64,000 nucleotides of DNA from Virgisporangium ochraceum (lineage in GTDB: Bacteria > Actinomycetota > Actinomycetes > Mycobacteriales > Micromonosporaceae). Positions 7,871-17,467 of the stretch are shown piece by piece. The number at the start of each line of letters is the position of its first letter. The first letter of the stretch is position 1. A program made the position numbers and the translations under genes. The notes beneath the pieces are model-generated. The model saw nothing but the letters and a program-made list of their open reading frames with translations, did not search any database and had not been told where the DNA came from. The DNA lies in contig NZ_BOPH01000009.1 of the NCBI RefSeq assembly GCF_016863655.1, positions 1-64,000 on the forward strand, written 5' to 3'.

Positions 7871-8596
7871 ATGATCGAGGTTCTCGCCGACGACGAGCGG
7901 TACCGGATGCCGCCGGTACCACCGGCTCCGTCAGGCATCGGATGGTTGCGGGCCAGCGTGGCCCGGTTCAGTGACGGGCCGGCGCACCGGCGTCGCCGCG
8001 CGTACGCGGTCGCGATGCTCGACCGGCTCGACCCGGCGGCGCTCGCCCGGGACGCGGCCGCCGAGACCGGCGCGGTGCTGGAACGCATCGCCGCGGCGGG
8101 CACCGGCCGGGAACCGGTGGATCTGATGTCGGCCGTTGCCCGGCCGGTGCCGGTCGCCGTGCTCGGCCGCGCTCTCGCGGTCCCGGACGACGATCTGACA
8201 GCACGGGTCGCGGCGGCGGCGCGGGCCTACCAGCCCGACCACGACGGTGGCCGGGACGCCGCCCGGCGCGCCGACGCGGCCGTGGACGCGCTCGCGGCCG
8301 GCGACCGGAGCGAGGGGTCGGCGGCGCGGATCGGGCTGCTGGTGCAGGCGTGCGAGGCGACCGCGGCGCTGGTGCGCAACGGGCTGCGGCACGGATCGGT
8401 GCAGGCCGCGCTGCGCGACGACCCGCCGGTGCCGCGGACCCGGCGGGTGCGGAACGGGGCGGTCGTGCCGGTCGAGCTCCGCGGACATCCGTTCGGAGCC
8501 GGCCCGCACGAGTGCCCGGGACGGGCGCACGCGGTCGCCATTGCATCGGTTATGGTCGATTTACTATGGCCACGGGCCTTTTTCTTCCGTTACTGA
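7871..8596 (+). CDS. Short cytochrome P450-like protein
   Basis: A 241-aa protein with the P450 heme-thiolate loop FGAGPHECPGRAHAVAIA near its C-terminus (consensus FGxGxHxCxG) and an I-helix-like LLVQACEATAALVRNGL upstream. Ordinary P450s are about 400 aa. Here the N-terminal half is mostly missing, and the K-helix ExxR motif expected between the I-helix and the cysteine is absent: after the I-helix comes VQAALRDDPPVPRTRRV, directly joined to the region before the heme loop. Reading frame and codon use look intact, so it is not a recent pseudogene. TAGCGT at 7859-7864 suggests a leaderless mRNA starting at the ATG. It may bind heme without being a normal monooxygenase. The ArsR gene upstream is its likely regulator. 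Confidence 0.7.
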   Translation: MIEVLADDERYRMPPVPPAPSGIGWLRASVARFSDGPAHRRRRAYAVAMLDRLDPAALARDAAAETGAVLERIAAAGTGREPVDLMSAVARPVPVAVLGRALAVPDDDLTARVAAAARAYQPDHDGGRDAARRADAAVDALAAGDRSEGSAARIGLLVQACEATAALVRNGLRHGSVQAALRDDPPVPRTRRVRNGAVVPVELRGHPFGAGPHECPGRAHAVAIASVMVDLLWPRAFFFRY

Positions 8597-8614
8597 TCGG
8601 TTAACTTACGGGGC

Positions 8615-11188
8615 ATGGTTGTGACAGCGACCATGCAAAAAGTCCCGATCCGTGGGCGCGCGGCCGACCAGCGCGTGCTCGACGCCCTCCTGCGCCGCGC
8701 GGCCGGCGGACGCGGTGGAGCGCTGCTGATCCGCGGCGAGCCCGGCACGGGAAAGTCGACCCTCCTGCGGCACGTCGCCGGCGCCGCCACCGGCACCGTG
8801 CTGCGCACCGCCGGCCTCGCCGACGAGGCGGCACTGCCCTACGCCGCGCTGCACCGGCTGCTCCAGCCGCTGTCCGACCGCCCGCCCGACCTGGTCGAGC
8901 GGGCCATCTCGGGCGGCGGCTGCCCGCCCGAGGACCGGGTGCGGCTGTCGATGGCCGTGCTGGACCTGCTCGCCTCGTCGGCACCCGTGGTCTGCTGTGT
9001 CGACGACGCGCACCTGCTCGACCCCGCCTCCGCCGACACGCTCGGGTTCGTCGCGCGACGGGTCGGCCCGCACCGCGTCGCGGTCGTGTTCACCGCCGGG
9101 GGTGACGGCGCGGCCGACGACCCGGTGCCCGGGGTCCCGTGCCGGTGGATCTCCGGGCTGGCCCAACCCGACAGCCGCGCCCTGCTCGGCGACGTCGTGC
9201 CGGGCGGGCTGCCCACCGACGTGGCCGGCGCGCTCGTCGACCTCGCCCGGGGCAACCCGCAGGCGCTCGTCGACCTGGCGCGGTCGCTGACTCCAGCCCA
9301 GTGCCGCGGCGAGGCGCCGCTGCCCCGCGGCCTGCCGCTCGACAGCCCGCTGCGCCGCGCCTACCGCGCGCAACTGGCACTGCTCCCGGCCGACACCCGC
9401 TGGCTGCTGCTGCTCGCGGCGGCCGACGACCACCTCGACGCCACCGAACTGGTACGGGCCGCGCGCGCCAGCGGCACCGACCTCACCGCGCTCGCGGCGG
9501 CCGAACTGTGCGGCGTGCTGCGCGTCCACGGCGACCGCCTGACGTTCCCGCGGCCGCTCGCCCGCACGGTGACCTACGACGAGGCCCCGATGGGTCAGCG
9601 GCAGGCCGCCCACCGGCTGCTGGCCGCGACGCTCGACCCGGTCCGGCACCGGCTGCGGGTCGCGCTGCACCGGGTCGCCGGCGCCACCGAACCCACGGCC
9701 GCCGACGCCGACGACCTGGCCGCCTGCGGCAGCGGCTCGGTCGAGGCGCTGGAGCGGTCCGCCGACCTGACCACCGATCCCGCGCTGGCGTCGGCGCGTC
9801 TGGTCGCCGCGGCCCGGCACGCGTGGACCGCCGGCCAGCCGCACCGCGCCCGGATGCTGCTGCGCCGGACCGCCCAGGGTGGGGCGGCCGACCTCCTCGC
9901 CGGCGAGATCGAACTGCGGTCCGGTCCGCCGGCCAGCGCGCTGCGCACGCTCCTGACCGCCGCCGACCGGCTGCCACCGGCGCTCGCGGCGCGGGCGCTG
10001 GCGTTCGCCGGCGACGCGTTGTGCTACGCGGGCAACCACGCCCGCCTGCCCGGCCTGGCCCGGCGCGCCGCGGCCCTGCCCGCGGAGCTGCCCGCGGAGC
10101 TGCCCGTGCGGTACCTGGCGGGGATGGCCGCGATGCTGCGCGGCCGGCACCGCGACGCGGTGACCGACCTGCGGCGGGTGGTGGAGCTGGGCTCCCCGTC
10201 GAACGACCCGACCGAGCTCATCTGGGCCGCCACCGCCTGCCTGCTCCTCGCCGACGACGCCGGCGCCGACCACCTCGCCGGGCGTGCCGCCGAGGCCGGT
10301 GACGTCTCCGCGCGGCCGCGGGCGCTGGAGATCCGCGCGTACGCCGAGTACTGGCTGGGCCGGCTCGACGCCGCGCAGACCACCGCGCTCGACGGGATGC
10401 GCGAAGCGGAAGCGGCCGCGCAGGACAACGTCGCCGACACGTTCGCCGGGCTGCTCGCCATGATGGCGGCGCGGCGGGGTGACGGGGCGGCCTGCCGCCG
10501 GTACGCGGCCCTGGCGACCCGCCGGCCCAGCGCCGACCTGATGAACCGGCCGCACGCGCTGAGCGAGTGGGCGCTCGCGCTGCTCGACCTCGCCGCCGAC
10601 CGCCCCGCCGACGCCGCCGCGCGCATCACGACGATCGCCGACCCGCGGACCGGGCGCGGCCAGCTCGTCGTGTACATGATGGCCACCCCCGACCTGGCCG
10701 AGGCCGCACCGGTCGACGTCGGCGCGTTCACAGAATGGGCCGAGGGCACGGGCGACCCGCTGCGGCGCGCCCTCGCCGCCCGGTGCCGTGCGCTGGCCCA
10801 CCGCGGAGACGGACCGGAGACGCACTTCCGTGAGGCGCTGCGGCTGCACCGGGCCACCGGCAACGACTTCGAACGGGCCCGTACCGAAATGCTGTCCCGC
10901 GGGCGCACCCAGGTTCGCAGTGCCCTTGCCACGTTCGAGCGGCTGGGGCTCGACGCGTGGGCGGCCCGCGCCCGCGACGCGCTGCGCGCCGCCGACGAGG
11001 ACCCGACGACGGGCACCCTCACCGCGCAGCAGTTGCAGATCGCGCGCATGGTGGCGGCCGGCGCGACCAACCGGGAGGTCGCCGCGCAGCTCTACCTGAG
11101 CACCCGCACCGTCGACCACCACATGCGCAACATCTTCGTCCGGCTGGGGATCCGGTCGCGGATCGAGCTCGCGAAGCTGTTCTCCTAA
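8615..11188 (+). CDS. Large ATP-binding LuxR-family regulator (LAL type)
   Basis: An 857-aa regulator: AAA/NTPase module at the N-terminus with Walker [10 protein letters not shown] (residues 41-49) and Walker B-like VVCCVDDAH (about 126-134), a long TPR-like helical middle, and a C-terminal LuxR helix-turn-helix ([36 protein letters not shown], split here only by position). Such regulators activate catabolic or secondary-metabolite genes in response to an unknown ligand. The stop codon TAA (11186-11188) overlaps the stop of the convergent aceB. Its target cannot be named; nearest candidates are the P450-like gene upstream and the glc operon. Confidence 0.88.
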   Translation: MVVTATMQKVPIRGRAADQRVLDALLRRAAGGRGGALLIRGEPGTGKSTLLRHVAGAATGTVLRTAGLADEAALPYAALHRLLQPLSDRPPDLVERAISGGGCPPEDRVRLSMAVLDLLASSAPVVCCVDDAHLLDPASADTLGFVARRVGPHRVAVVFTAGGDGAADDPVPGVPCRWISGLAQPDSRALLGDVVPGGLPTDVAGALVDLARGNPQALVDLARSLTPAQCRGEAPLPRGLPLDSPLRRAYRAQLALLPADTRWLLLLAAADDHLDATELVRAARASGTDLTALAAAELCGVLRVHGDRLTFPRPLARTVTYDEAPMGQRQAAHRLLAATLDPVRHRLRVALHRVAGATEPTAADADDLAACGSGSVEALERSADLTTDPALASARLVAAARHAWTAGQPHRARMLLRRTAQGGAADLLAGEIELRSGPPASALRTLLTAADRLPPALAARALAFAGDALCYAGNHARLPGLARRAAALPAELPAELPVRYLAGMAAMLRGRHRDAVTDLRRVVELGSPSNDPTELIWAATACLLLADDAGADHLAGRAAEAGDVSARPRALEIRAYAEYWLGRLDAAQTTALDGMREAEAAAQDNVADTFAGLLAMMAARRGDGAACRRYAALATRRPSADLMNRPHALSEWALALLDLAADRPADAAARITTIADPRTGRGQLVVYMMATPDLAEAAPVDVGAFTEWAEGTGDPLRRALAARCRALAHRGDGPETHFREALRLHRATGNDFERARTEMLSRGRTQVRSALATFERLGLDAWAARARDALRAADEDPTTGTLTAQQLQIARMVAAGATNREVAAQLYLSTRTVDHHMRNIFVRLGIRSRIELAKLFS

Positions 11189-12759
11189 CCCAGCTTGTCG
11201 TAGGCGACCAGCGTGAGGAACTCCGGCAGCTCGTCACCCAGCGCGACCTTCTCGAACACCTCGCGGGTCTCGGCGGGACGGCCCTTCTCCCAGGTCTCGT
11301 CGCCCACCTCGGCCCGGATCTTCGCCAGCTCCTCGTCGAGGTAGCGGACCACGAGCTCGCGGGTCACGGTCTCGCCGTTGTCCAATGTGGACCCGTGGCG
11401 GATCCACTGCCAGATCTGCGACCGCGAGATCTCCGCGGTGGCCGCGTCCTCCATGAGGTTGTTGATGCCGGCGGCGCCGCGGCCGCTGAGCCAGAACGAG
11501 ATGTACTGGAACGCCACGGCGAGGTTGCTCCGCAGCCCGGCCTCGGTGACGGCGCCCGGCGTGGCGCCGGCGTCGAGCAGGTCGGCGGCGGCCACCGTGA
11601 CGTCGGGCCGCTGCCGGTCGATCTGGTTCGGCTGGTCGCCGAGCACGTCGTCGAACGCCGCCAACGCGACCGACACCACGTCGGGGTGCGCGACCCAGGT
11701 GCCGTCGAACCCGGCACCGGCCTCGCGCCGCTTGTCCTCCGCGACCGCGTCGATCGCGCGCTGGTTGGCCTCGGGGTCCTTACGCGACGGGATGAGCGCG
11801 GCCATGCCGCCCATCGCGAACGCGCCCCGGCGGTGGCAGGTGGCCACGAGCAGTTCGGTGTAGGCGCGCATGAACGGTACCGTCATCTTGACGTCGGTGC
11901 GGTCGGGCAGCACGAAGCCCGGCTCGTTCCGGTACGACTTGATCATCGAGAAGATGTAGTCCCAGCGGCCGGCGTTCAGCCCGTACGAGTGCTCGCGCAG
12001 CTCGAACAGGATCTCCTCCATCTGGAACGCGGCCGGCAGCGTCTCGATGAGCACTGTGGCCCGGATCGAGCCGCGCTCGATGCCCAACGTGTCCTCGGTG
12101 AACGAGAAGACCTCGTTCCACAGCCGGGCCTCGAGGTGGTGCTCCAGCTTCGGCAGGTAGAAGTACGGCGCCGATCCCTTGGCCAGCAACCGCTTCGCGT
12201 TGTGGTAGGCGTAGAGCCCGAAGTCCATGAACGCGCCGGCGATGGGTCGGTCGTCCACGGTGAGGTGGTTCTCGGGCAGGTGCCAGCCGCGCGGGCGCAC
12301 CAGCAGCGTGGCCGGGTTGTCGCCGAGCGCGTAGTGCTTTCCCTCCGAGGACTCGTAGGTGATCGTGCCCTCGATCGCGTCGATGAGGTTGACGTGGCCC
12401 TCGGCCTGGTTCTTCCACGTGGGGCTGTTGGCGTCCTCGAAGTCGGCCATGAAGCCCTTCGCGCCCGAGTTCAGCGCGTTGATGACGAGCTTGCGGTCGG
12501 TCGGTCCGGTGATCTCGACGCGCCGGTCGGCGTAGTCGGGCCGGGGCGGCGCCACCTGCCAGTCGGCCTCCCGCACGTCACGCGTCTCGAGGAGGAAGTC
12601 CTCCGGCGCCATTCGTTCCCGGCGGGCGGCGAGCAGCTCCCTGCGGCGGGCGTCGAACCGGCCGTGCAGCTCGCCGAGGAACGCCAACGCGTCGGGCGTC
12701 AGCACCTCGGTGCGGGTGCGCTCGTCGAGCTCGGGGTGAGGCGTGTAGTTGACGGTCAC
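11185..12759 (-). CDS. aceB: Malate synthase A
   Basis: Condenses glyoxylate with acetyl-CoA to malate. The 524-aa protein has the malate synthase A hallmarks: [68 protein letters not shown] and the C-terminal [12 protein letters not shown]. It starts at GTG 12759, whose GTGA overlaps the glcF stop codon, with GAGGAG 7 nt upstream: translational coupling as last gene of glcDEF-aceB. It converges with the LuxR gene so closely that the two stop codons overlap. Being with glcDEF rather than isocitrate lyase implies a role in glycolate use. Confidence 0.96.
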   Translation of the reverse strand: MTVNYTPHPELDERTRTEVLTPDALAFLGELHGRFDARRRELLAARRERMAPEDFLLETRDVREADWQVAPPRPDYADRRVEITGPTDRKLVINALNSGAKGFMADFEDANSPTWKNQAEGHVNLIDAIEGTITYESSEGKHYALGDNPATLLVRPRGWHLPENHLTVDDRPIAGAFMDFGLYAYHNAKRLLAKGSAPYFYLPKLEHHLEARLWNEVFSFTEDTLGIERGSIRATVLIETLPAAFQMEEILFELREHSYGLNAGRWDYIFSMIKSYRNEPGFVLPDRTDVKMTVPFMRAYTELLVATCHRRGAFAMGGMAALIPSRKDPEANQRAIDAVAEDKRREAGAGFDGTWVAHPDVVSVALAAFDDVLGDQPNQIDRQRPDVTVAAADLLDAGATPGAVTEAGLRSNLAVAFQYISFWLSGRGAAGINNLMEDAATAEISRSQIWQWIRHGSTLDNGETVTRELVVRYLDEELAKIRAEVGDETWEKGRPAETREVFEKVALGDELPEFLTLVAYDKLG

Positions 12760-14039
12760 GGTTGCACTCCTCGGATCGACGCGTCGAGCAGGGTCATCGG
12801 ATGGTAGACCGGCACCGCCTCGGCCAGATGTGCGGAGATCTGCAACGCGCAGCCGGGGTTCGCGGCCGCGATCGCCTGTGCGTTCGTCGCCGCGAGGTTG
12901 GCGGCCTTGCGCGCGCCGAGCTTCGCCGCGGCCTCCGGCTGGGTCAGGTTGTAGATGCCGGCCGAGCCGCAGCACATCTCCCACTCCTTCGGCTCCACGA
13001 GCGTCAGGCCGGGGATGCCTTTCAGCAGCGCGCGCGGCGGCTGCCGGATGCCCTGCGCGTGTGCGAGGTGACAGGCGTCGTGGTACGCGACCGCGAGCTC
13101 GATCGGGTGCCGCTTCGCCTGCGGCTGCGCCGAGGCGAGCAGCTCGTGCACGTCCTTCACCTTGGCGGAGAACGCCTTGGCCCGCTCGCTCCACTGTGGA
13201 TCGTCGGCGAGCAGGTGCCCGTAGTCCTTCATCGCCGAGCCGCAGCCGGCCACGTTCACCGCGATCGCGTCGAACCCCTCGTATTTCGCGATCGTCTCCT
13301 TCGCGAGCCCGAGCGCCTCGGGTTCGAACCCGCTGTGCAGTTGCAGCGCGCCGCAGCACCTCGGCTGGCGGGGCGCGTGCACCTCGTAGCCCTCCGCGGC
13401 GAGAACCCGGACGGTGGCCGCGTTCACGTCGCCGAACAGCACACGGTTGATGCAGCCCTGCATCAGGGCGATCCGCCCGCGCTTCTCGGTTCCCTTTGCC
13501 GGCCGGGTGAGCGGTGCGAGGCGTCTCGTGGCCGCGCTCACCGGCACGCGCGGCGCCAGCGACATGAGGGCCTTCAGCTTGGACGCGGGGAAGCGCCGCC
13601 CGATCAGCTTCGCGAGCCGGCGCCCCGCCCCCAGCCGGCTGTCGACGGCGAGCGCCGGCACCACCGCGCGCAGCCGCCCGGGGTGGGTGAACAACGCGAA
13701 GATGGCTCTGCGGTACCGACGCTCCGCCGGCGTGCGGGGCCCGTTGCGCTCCAACTGCGGACGGACCTGCTCGATGAGGCGGTCGTACTGCACGCCCGAC
13801 GGGCACGCGGTGACGCACGCCATGCACCCGAGGCACCGGTCGAAGTGGTTGAGCATCGGCAGCGAGAGCTTCTCGCCCTCCTCGTGCCCGACCCGCATGA
13901 GCAGGATCCGGCCCCGCGGCGAGTCCATCTCCTCGCCGAACGCCGCGTAGCTTGGGCACGTCGGCAGGCAGAATCCACAGTGGACGCAGTCCTTGATGAG
14001 CTCGGGCGAGGGCGGCCGTTGGGTGTCCCAGGCGGTCAT
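12756..14039 (-). CDS. glcF: Glycolate oxidase, iron-sulfur subunit
   Basis: A 427-aa electron-transfer subunit passing electrons from GlcD/GlcE to the membrane quinone pool. Two 4Fe-4S ferredoxin motifs are visible at the N-terminus ([12 protein letters not shown] and [12 protein letters not shown]), followed by two cysteine-rich CCG domains ([12 protein letters not shown] and [11 protein letters not shown]) of the heterodisulfide-reductase type. Length is normal. The start ATG at 14039 overlaps the glcE stop (TGATG) and its own stop overlaps the aceB start. Confidence 0.95.
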   Translation of the reverse strand: MTAWDTQRPPSPELIKDCVHCGFCLPTCPSYAAFGEEMDSPRGRILLMRVGHEEGEKLSLPMLNHFDRCLGCMACVTACPSGVQYDRLIEQVRPQLERNGPRTPAERRYRRAIFALFTHPGRLRAVVPALAVDSRLGAGRRLAKLIGRRFPASKLKALMSLAPRVPVSAATRRLAPLTRPAKGTEKRGRIALMQGCINRVLFGDVNAATVRVLAAEGYEVHAPRQPRCCGALQLHSGFEPEALGLAKETIAKYEGFDAIAVNVAGCGSAMKDYGHLLADDPQWSERAKAFSAKVKDVHELLASAQPQAKRHPIELAVAYHDACHLAHAQGIRQPPRALLKGIPGLTLVEPKEWEMCCGSAGIYNLTQPEAAAKLGARKAANLAATNAQAIAAANPGCALQISAHLAEAVPVYHPMTLLDASIRGVQP

Positions 14040-15112
14040 CAGATCCCTCCCACGAACGCGCCGGGCCGGAACACCCGGGCCGGGTCGAAGCGGGCCTTGA
14101 CCCGGCGCATCACCTCGAGCGCGCCCCGGTCGGGCGCGGGCCACGGGTCGACGCCGGCCGGCGCCGCACCGTCGACGATGGAGCACGCACGTGGCGTGAG
14201 GGCGGCGCGGACGTCGGCCACCCACTCCGCCTCGGCCGGGCCGCGCACCCAGTACAGGCCGAGACCGGCCCGGCCGACGACGGGTTCCCCTCGCGCGAGC
14301 ACCTTCTCGAGGTCGGTGGGCCGGCCGGAGACCTTCAGCGTCACCCCGTCCGGGTGGCGCTGGCTTTGCCGTTGCGCGGCCCAGATCGCGTCATCGTCGG
14401 TGCTGACGGTGACGTCGTCGAGGCCGTCGAGCAGTGGCCGGGCCGCCTCGGCGCGCTCGGCGGCGGTGTGGCCGCCGAACCGCACCAGGACCTGTCCACT
14501 GTGGCCGGTCCAGGCGATGTCGAGGCAGTTCGCCTCCAGCGGGCGGCTGTTGAGCTTCCGTACCGCGGCCTGCAGCCGCCCCGGATCGGCGGAGGCGCCG
14601 GTGAGCGTCGCGGTGCGCAGCGGCAACGGGTGCAGCCGCACGGCCACCTCGGCGATCAGCCCGAGCGTGCCGTACGAGCCGGCGAACAGCTTCGCCAGGT
14701 CGTAGCCGGCGACGTTCTTGATGACCTTCCCGCCCGCGCGGGCCACGGTGCCGTCGGAGAGCACGACGGTGATCCCGATGACGAGGTCACGCACGCCGCC
14801 GTAGCGGTGCCGCGCCGGACCGGAGTCGGCCGTGGCGACCAGACCGCCGATCGTTCCGCCGGCGGGCGGGTCGAGCGCGAGCCACTGGCCGGCCTTCGCG
14901 AACGCCTCCTGCGCCTCGGCCAGGGGCACACCGGCTTCCAGCACCGCCGTGAAGTCGCCGGGGTTGTGCTCGAGGATGCGGTTGAGCTTCCCCGTGCTGA
15001 GCGTGTCGCCGACGGCCGGTACCCCGTGGGATCCTGCGCCGGTCGGATGCACCGGGCCGTCGAGCGTCTTGATGGCGGCGGCCGCCTCGTCCACTGTGGA
15101 TGGTTCGAGCAT
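14039..15112 (-). CDS. glcE: Glycolate oxidase, FAD-binding subunit
   Basis: A 357-aa FAD-linked subunit of glycolate oxidase, smaller than GlcD and sharing its PCMH-type FAD fold: [10 protein letters not shown] near the N-terminus and [29 protein letters not shown] for the FAD-binding core, followed by [27 protein letters not shown], a GlcE-type stretch. Overlaps glcD upstream and glcF downstream by one base each (TGATG). Confidence 0.94.
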   Translation of the reverse strand: MLEPSTVDEAAAAIKTLDGPVHPTGAGSHGVPAVGDTLSTGKLNRILEHNPGDFTAVLEAGVPLAEAQEAFAKAGQWLALDPPAGGTIGGLVATADSGPARHRYGGVRDLVIGITVVLSDGTVARAGGKVIKNVAGYDLAKLFAGSYGTLGLIAEVAVRLHPLPLRTATLTGASADPGRLQAAVRKLNSRPLEANCLDIAWTGHSGQVLVRFGGHTAAERAEAARPLLDGLDDVTVSTDDDAIWAAQRQSQRHPDGVTLKVSGRPTDLEKVLARGEPVVGRAGLGLYWVRGPAEAEWVADVRAALTPRACSIVDGAAPAGVDPWPAPDRGALEVMRRVKARFDPARVFRPGAFVGGI

Positions 15113-16557
15113 CAGAACCGCTCCGCCAGTCCGGCCTTCTCCAGCGGGTGCTGCCGGTACGGCCCCGGGACCTCGCCGCACAGCCGGGGCGTCGGCATCA
15201 CCTTGCCCGGGTTGGCCAGCCCGGCCGGGTCGAAGGCGCACCGCAGCCGCTGGAACGCGTCGAGGTCGGCCTCGGCGAACATCTTCGTCATGTGCTTCTT
15301 CTTGTCCACGCCCACCCCGTGCTCGCCGGTGATCGAGCCGCCGGCCTCCAGGCAGGCGTCGAGGATGCGGCCGGACAGCTCTTCGGCCCGCTCGGCCTCG
15401 CCCTCGACGCGGCCGTCGTAGCAGACCAGCGGGTGCAGGTTGCCGTCGCCGGCGTGGAAGACGTTGGCGACGGTGAGGCCGTACCCCTTCGCCAGCTCGT
15501 CGATGCGGGTCAGCACGTCGGGCAGCTTGGTGCGGGGGATCACGCCGTCCTGCACGAAGTAGTTGGGCGCCATGCGTCCCATCGCGGGGAACGCGGCCTT
15601 GCGCGTCTTCCAGAAGAGCGCGCGCTCGGCCTCGTCGCGGCTGACCCGCACGTCGTCGGACCCGCACCGCCGGCAGATCGCCACCACCTCGTCGAACTGG
15701 GCGACGCACTCCCGCTCGGAGCCGTCGAGCTCCACGAGCAGGGCTGCGCCCCGGCCCACCGGGTAGCCGGCGTTGGCCATCGCCTCGGTGGCCGCGATCG
15801 TCACCGCGTCCATCATCTCGATCGCGCCGGGCACGACGCCCGCCTGCACGATCTCCGACACGGCCTCGCCGGCCTGCCTCGTGCTGTCGAAGAACGCGAC
15901 GAGCGTGCGCGTCGACTCGGGCACCGGCACCACGCGGAGCCAGACCTTCGTCGCGATGCCGAGCGTGCCCTCGGCGCCCACGAACGCGCCGAGGAGGTCG
16001 TAGCCCGGTGCGTCCAGCTCGGGGCCGCCGAGCTCGATGACCTCGCCGTCGGCGAGCACCACCTCGAGGCCCGTGACGTAGTTCGTGGTGAAGCCGTACT
16101 TGAAGCAGTGCGCGCCACCCGAGTTCTCGGCCACGTTGCCGCCGATCGAGCAGACGATCTGGCTCGACGGGTCGGGCGGGTAGAAGAAGTCGGGCGCCAC
16201 GGCGGCCGACACGGAGACGTTGGTGACCCCGGGCTCGACGCACACGCGCCCGTTCTCGAGGTCGACCTCGAGCACCCGGGTGAGCCGCGAGAGCACGATG
16301 AGCACGCCGTCGGCCACCGGCAGCGCGCCACCCGACAGGCCCGAGCCGGCTCCCCGGGGCACCCACGGGACGTTGGCGTCGCGGCACGCTTCGACGATGG
16401 CGCGCACCTGCTCCCCGTCCCCCGGAAGAACGGCCACGGCGGGCAGGGCGTGGTACTGGAGCAGGCCGTCGCTCTCGTACGTGCGGAGCTGGTGCTCATG
16501 CGTGAACACCCACTCGTCGCCGACGATGTCGCGCAGCCGCTGGATGAGAGGTTCCAT
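15112..16557 (-). CDS. glcD: Glycolate oxidase, catalytic FAD subunit
   Basis: Oxidises glycolate (or a related 2-hydroxy acid) to glyoxylate. The 481-aa protein carries the FAD motifs VPRGAGSGLSGGALP, IGGNVAENSGGAHCFKYG and AEGTLGIATKVWLRV, and the C-terminal substrate signature NVFHAGDGNLHPL plus SITGEHGVGVDKK. The ATG at 16557 was chosen over upstream in-frame codons because GGAGGG stands 3 nt before it and the promoter and operator lie just upstream. First gene of glcDEF-aceB. D-lactate dehydrogenases are close relatives, but the company of glcE, glcF and malate synthase favours glycolate. Confidence 0.94.
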   Translation of the reverse strand: MEPLIQRLRDIVGDEWVFTHEHQLRTYESDGLLQYHALPAVAVLPGDGEQVRAIVEACRDANVPWVPRGAGSGLSGGALPVADGVLIVLSRLTRVLEVDLENGRVCVEPGVTNVSVSAAVAPDFFYPPDPSSQIVCSIGGNVAENSGGAHCFKYGFTTNYVTGLEVVLADGEVIELGGPELDAPGYDLLGAFVGAEGTLGIATKVWLRVVPVPESTRTLVAFFDSTRQAGEAVSEIVQAGVVPGAIEMMDAVTIAATEAMANAGYPVGRGAALLVELDGSERECVAQFDEVVAICRRCGSDDVRVSRDEAERALFWKTRKAAFPAMGRMAPNYFVQDGVIPRTKLPDVLTRIDELAKGYGLTVANVFHAGDGNLHPLVCYDGRVEGEAERAEELSGRILDACLEAGGSITGEHGVGVDKKKHMTKMFAEADLDAFQRLRCAFDPAGLANPGKVMPTPRLCGEVPGPYRQHPLEKAGLAERF

Positions 16558-16594
16558 CGGCCCTCCGCTCCCCTCCGCTCCGGGATGGCGGCAT

Positions 16595-16605
16595 TGGTCT
16601 GACCA
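16595..16605. promoter_or_regulatory. FCD/GntR operator of the glc operon
   Basis: TGGTCTGACCA is a perfect palindrome and fits the TNGTNNNACNA consensus of FadR/FCD-type GntR regulators. A wider TTGGTC...GACCAA dyad (16594-16614) surrounds it. It overlaps the -10 of the glcD promoter and lies 50 bp upstream of the divergent GntR gene, so binding would block glcD transcription. Confidence 0.7.
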
Positions 16606-16631
16606 TAGGACCAAGGCGGTTGGAGGGTCAA
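16602..16631 (-). promoter_or_regulatory. Promoter of glcDEF-aceB
   Basis: On the minus strand TTGACC (16626-16631) and TATGGT (16602-16607) are separated by 18 nt, a good sigma70-type promoter. The -10 is embedded in the operator TGGTCAGACCA. Confidence 0.6.
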
Positions 16632-16654
16632 CACTTCGTTGTACCCTCGCCTGG

Positions 16655-17374
16655 ATGTCGCTACCCGCGTTTCGGCCGGTCAGCACGCCGCGCGCCTTCG
16701 AGGCGATCCTTCTTCAACTGAAGGAGGCCATCTCGGCGGGCACGCTGCGCGCCGGCTCGCGCCTCCCCTCGGAACGCGACCTGGCGGTGCAGTTCGGGGT
16801 GTCGCGGGCCTCGGTGCGCGAGGCGCTGCGGGTGCTGGAGGCGCTCGGCCTGGTGGGCACGAGGCGCGGCGCCGACAACGGGGCGGTGCTGCTGAACGAG
16901 CCGGGCAACGCGTTCACCACGGTGCTCGACCTGCTGGTGGCCCTGCGGCACGTCCCCCTGGCCGACGTCGTCGAGTTCCGCGTGATGCTGGAGACCAACG
17001 CCGTCCGTCGCCTCGCCTCCAACCACGGCTCCGACCTGGAGACGCTGCGGTCACTGCTCGACCGCATGGCCGACCCACTCCTCGACCAGGCCTCGTTCCA
17101 CCAGTTGGACGCGAGCTTCCACGTGACCCTGGTGCGCTCCGCCGGCAACCGGTTGGTGAACCTGGTCGAGACAGCGGCGGACAGCACGCTGCGGGCGCTG
17201 GTCGCGGACGTGGCACTGGTGGCGAACGACTGGGTCTCGGTGCGGCCCCGGCTGATCGCGGAGCACCAGGCCATCTACGACGCGGTCGCGGGCGCCGATC
17301 CCGCCCTGGCGGAGGAGCGAACGGCCGCCCACATCCGTTTCTGGGGCGAAGCGGTCATCGCGGCATCACCGTAG
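16655..17374 (+). CDS. GntR-family (FCD) regulator, GlcC-like
   Basis: A 239-aa regulator with an N-terminal GntR winged helix (residues about 10-75: AGSRLPSERDLAVQFGVSRASVREALRVLEALGLV) and a C-terminal FCD ligand domain whose metal/acid-binding histidines and acid appear in DASFHVTLVRSAGNRLV and EHQAIYDAV. No good ribosome site precedes the ATG; TACCCT at 16642-16647 suggests a leaderless transcript. It is divergent from glcD across one operator, as glcC is from glcD in E. coli, so it probably senses glycolate. Confidence 0.88.
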   Translation: MSLPAFRPVSTPRAFEAILLQLKEAISAGTLRAGSRLPSERDLAVQFGVSRASVREALRVLEALGLVGTRRGADNGAVLLNEPGNAFTTVLDLLVALRHVPLADVVEFRVMLETNAVRRLASNHGSDLETLRSLLDRMADPLLDQASFHQLDASFHVTLVRSAGNRLVNLVETAADSTLRALVADVALVANDWVSVRPRLIAEHQAIYDAVAGADPALAEERTAAHIRFWGEAVIAASP

Positions 17375-17467
17375 TCGCCTGGCTACACTCGGCTGAGAGA
17401 GTTCGGCCGACGTCGATGTTGCTCCGCTTGCCTCGGGTTCCCACCTCGCCGTCGCGACGAGGAGGCG

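Noticed and set aside
8606-11122. 838-codon open frame antisense to the LuxR gene
   Set aside because: Composition is repetitive Arg/Gly/Val without domains; the plus-strand protein has Walker A and LuxR HTH motifs.
17147-17160. AACCGGTT inside the GlcC-like gene as a third LacI operator
   Set aside because: Only the 8-bp core matches, it lies within coding sequence far from a promoter, and the flanks differ from GAAACCGGTTAC.
7871-17374. Secondary-metabolite cluster suggested by P450, LAL regulator and acyl-CoA ligase
   Set aside because: No PKS, NRPS, terpene or RiPP core gene is present, the P450 is incomplete and the neighbours are primary metabolism.
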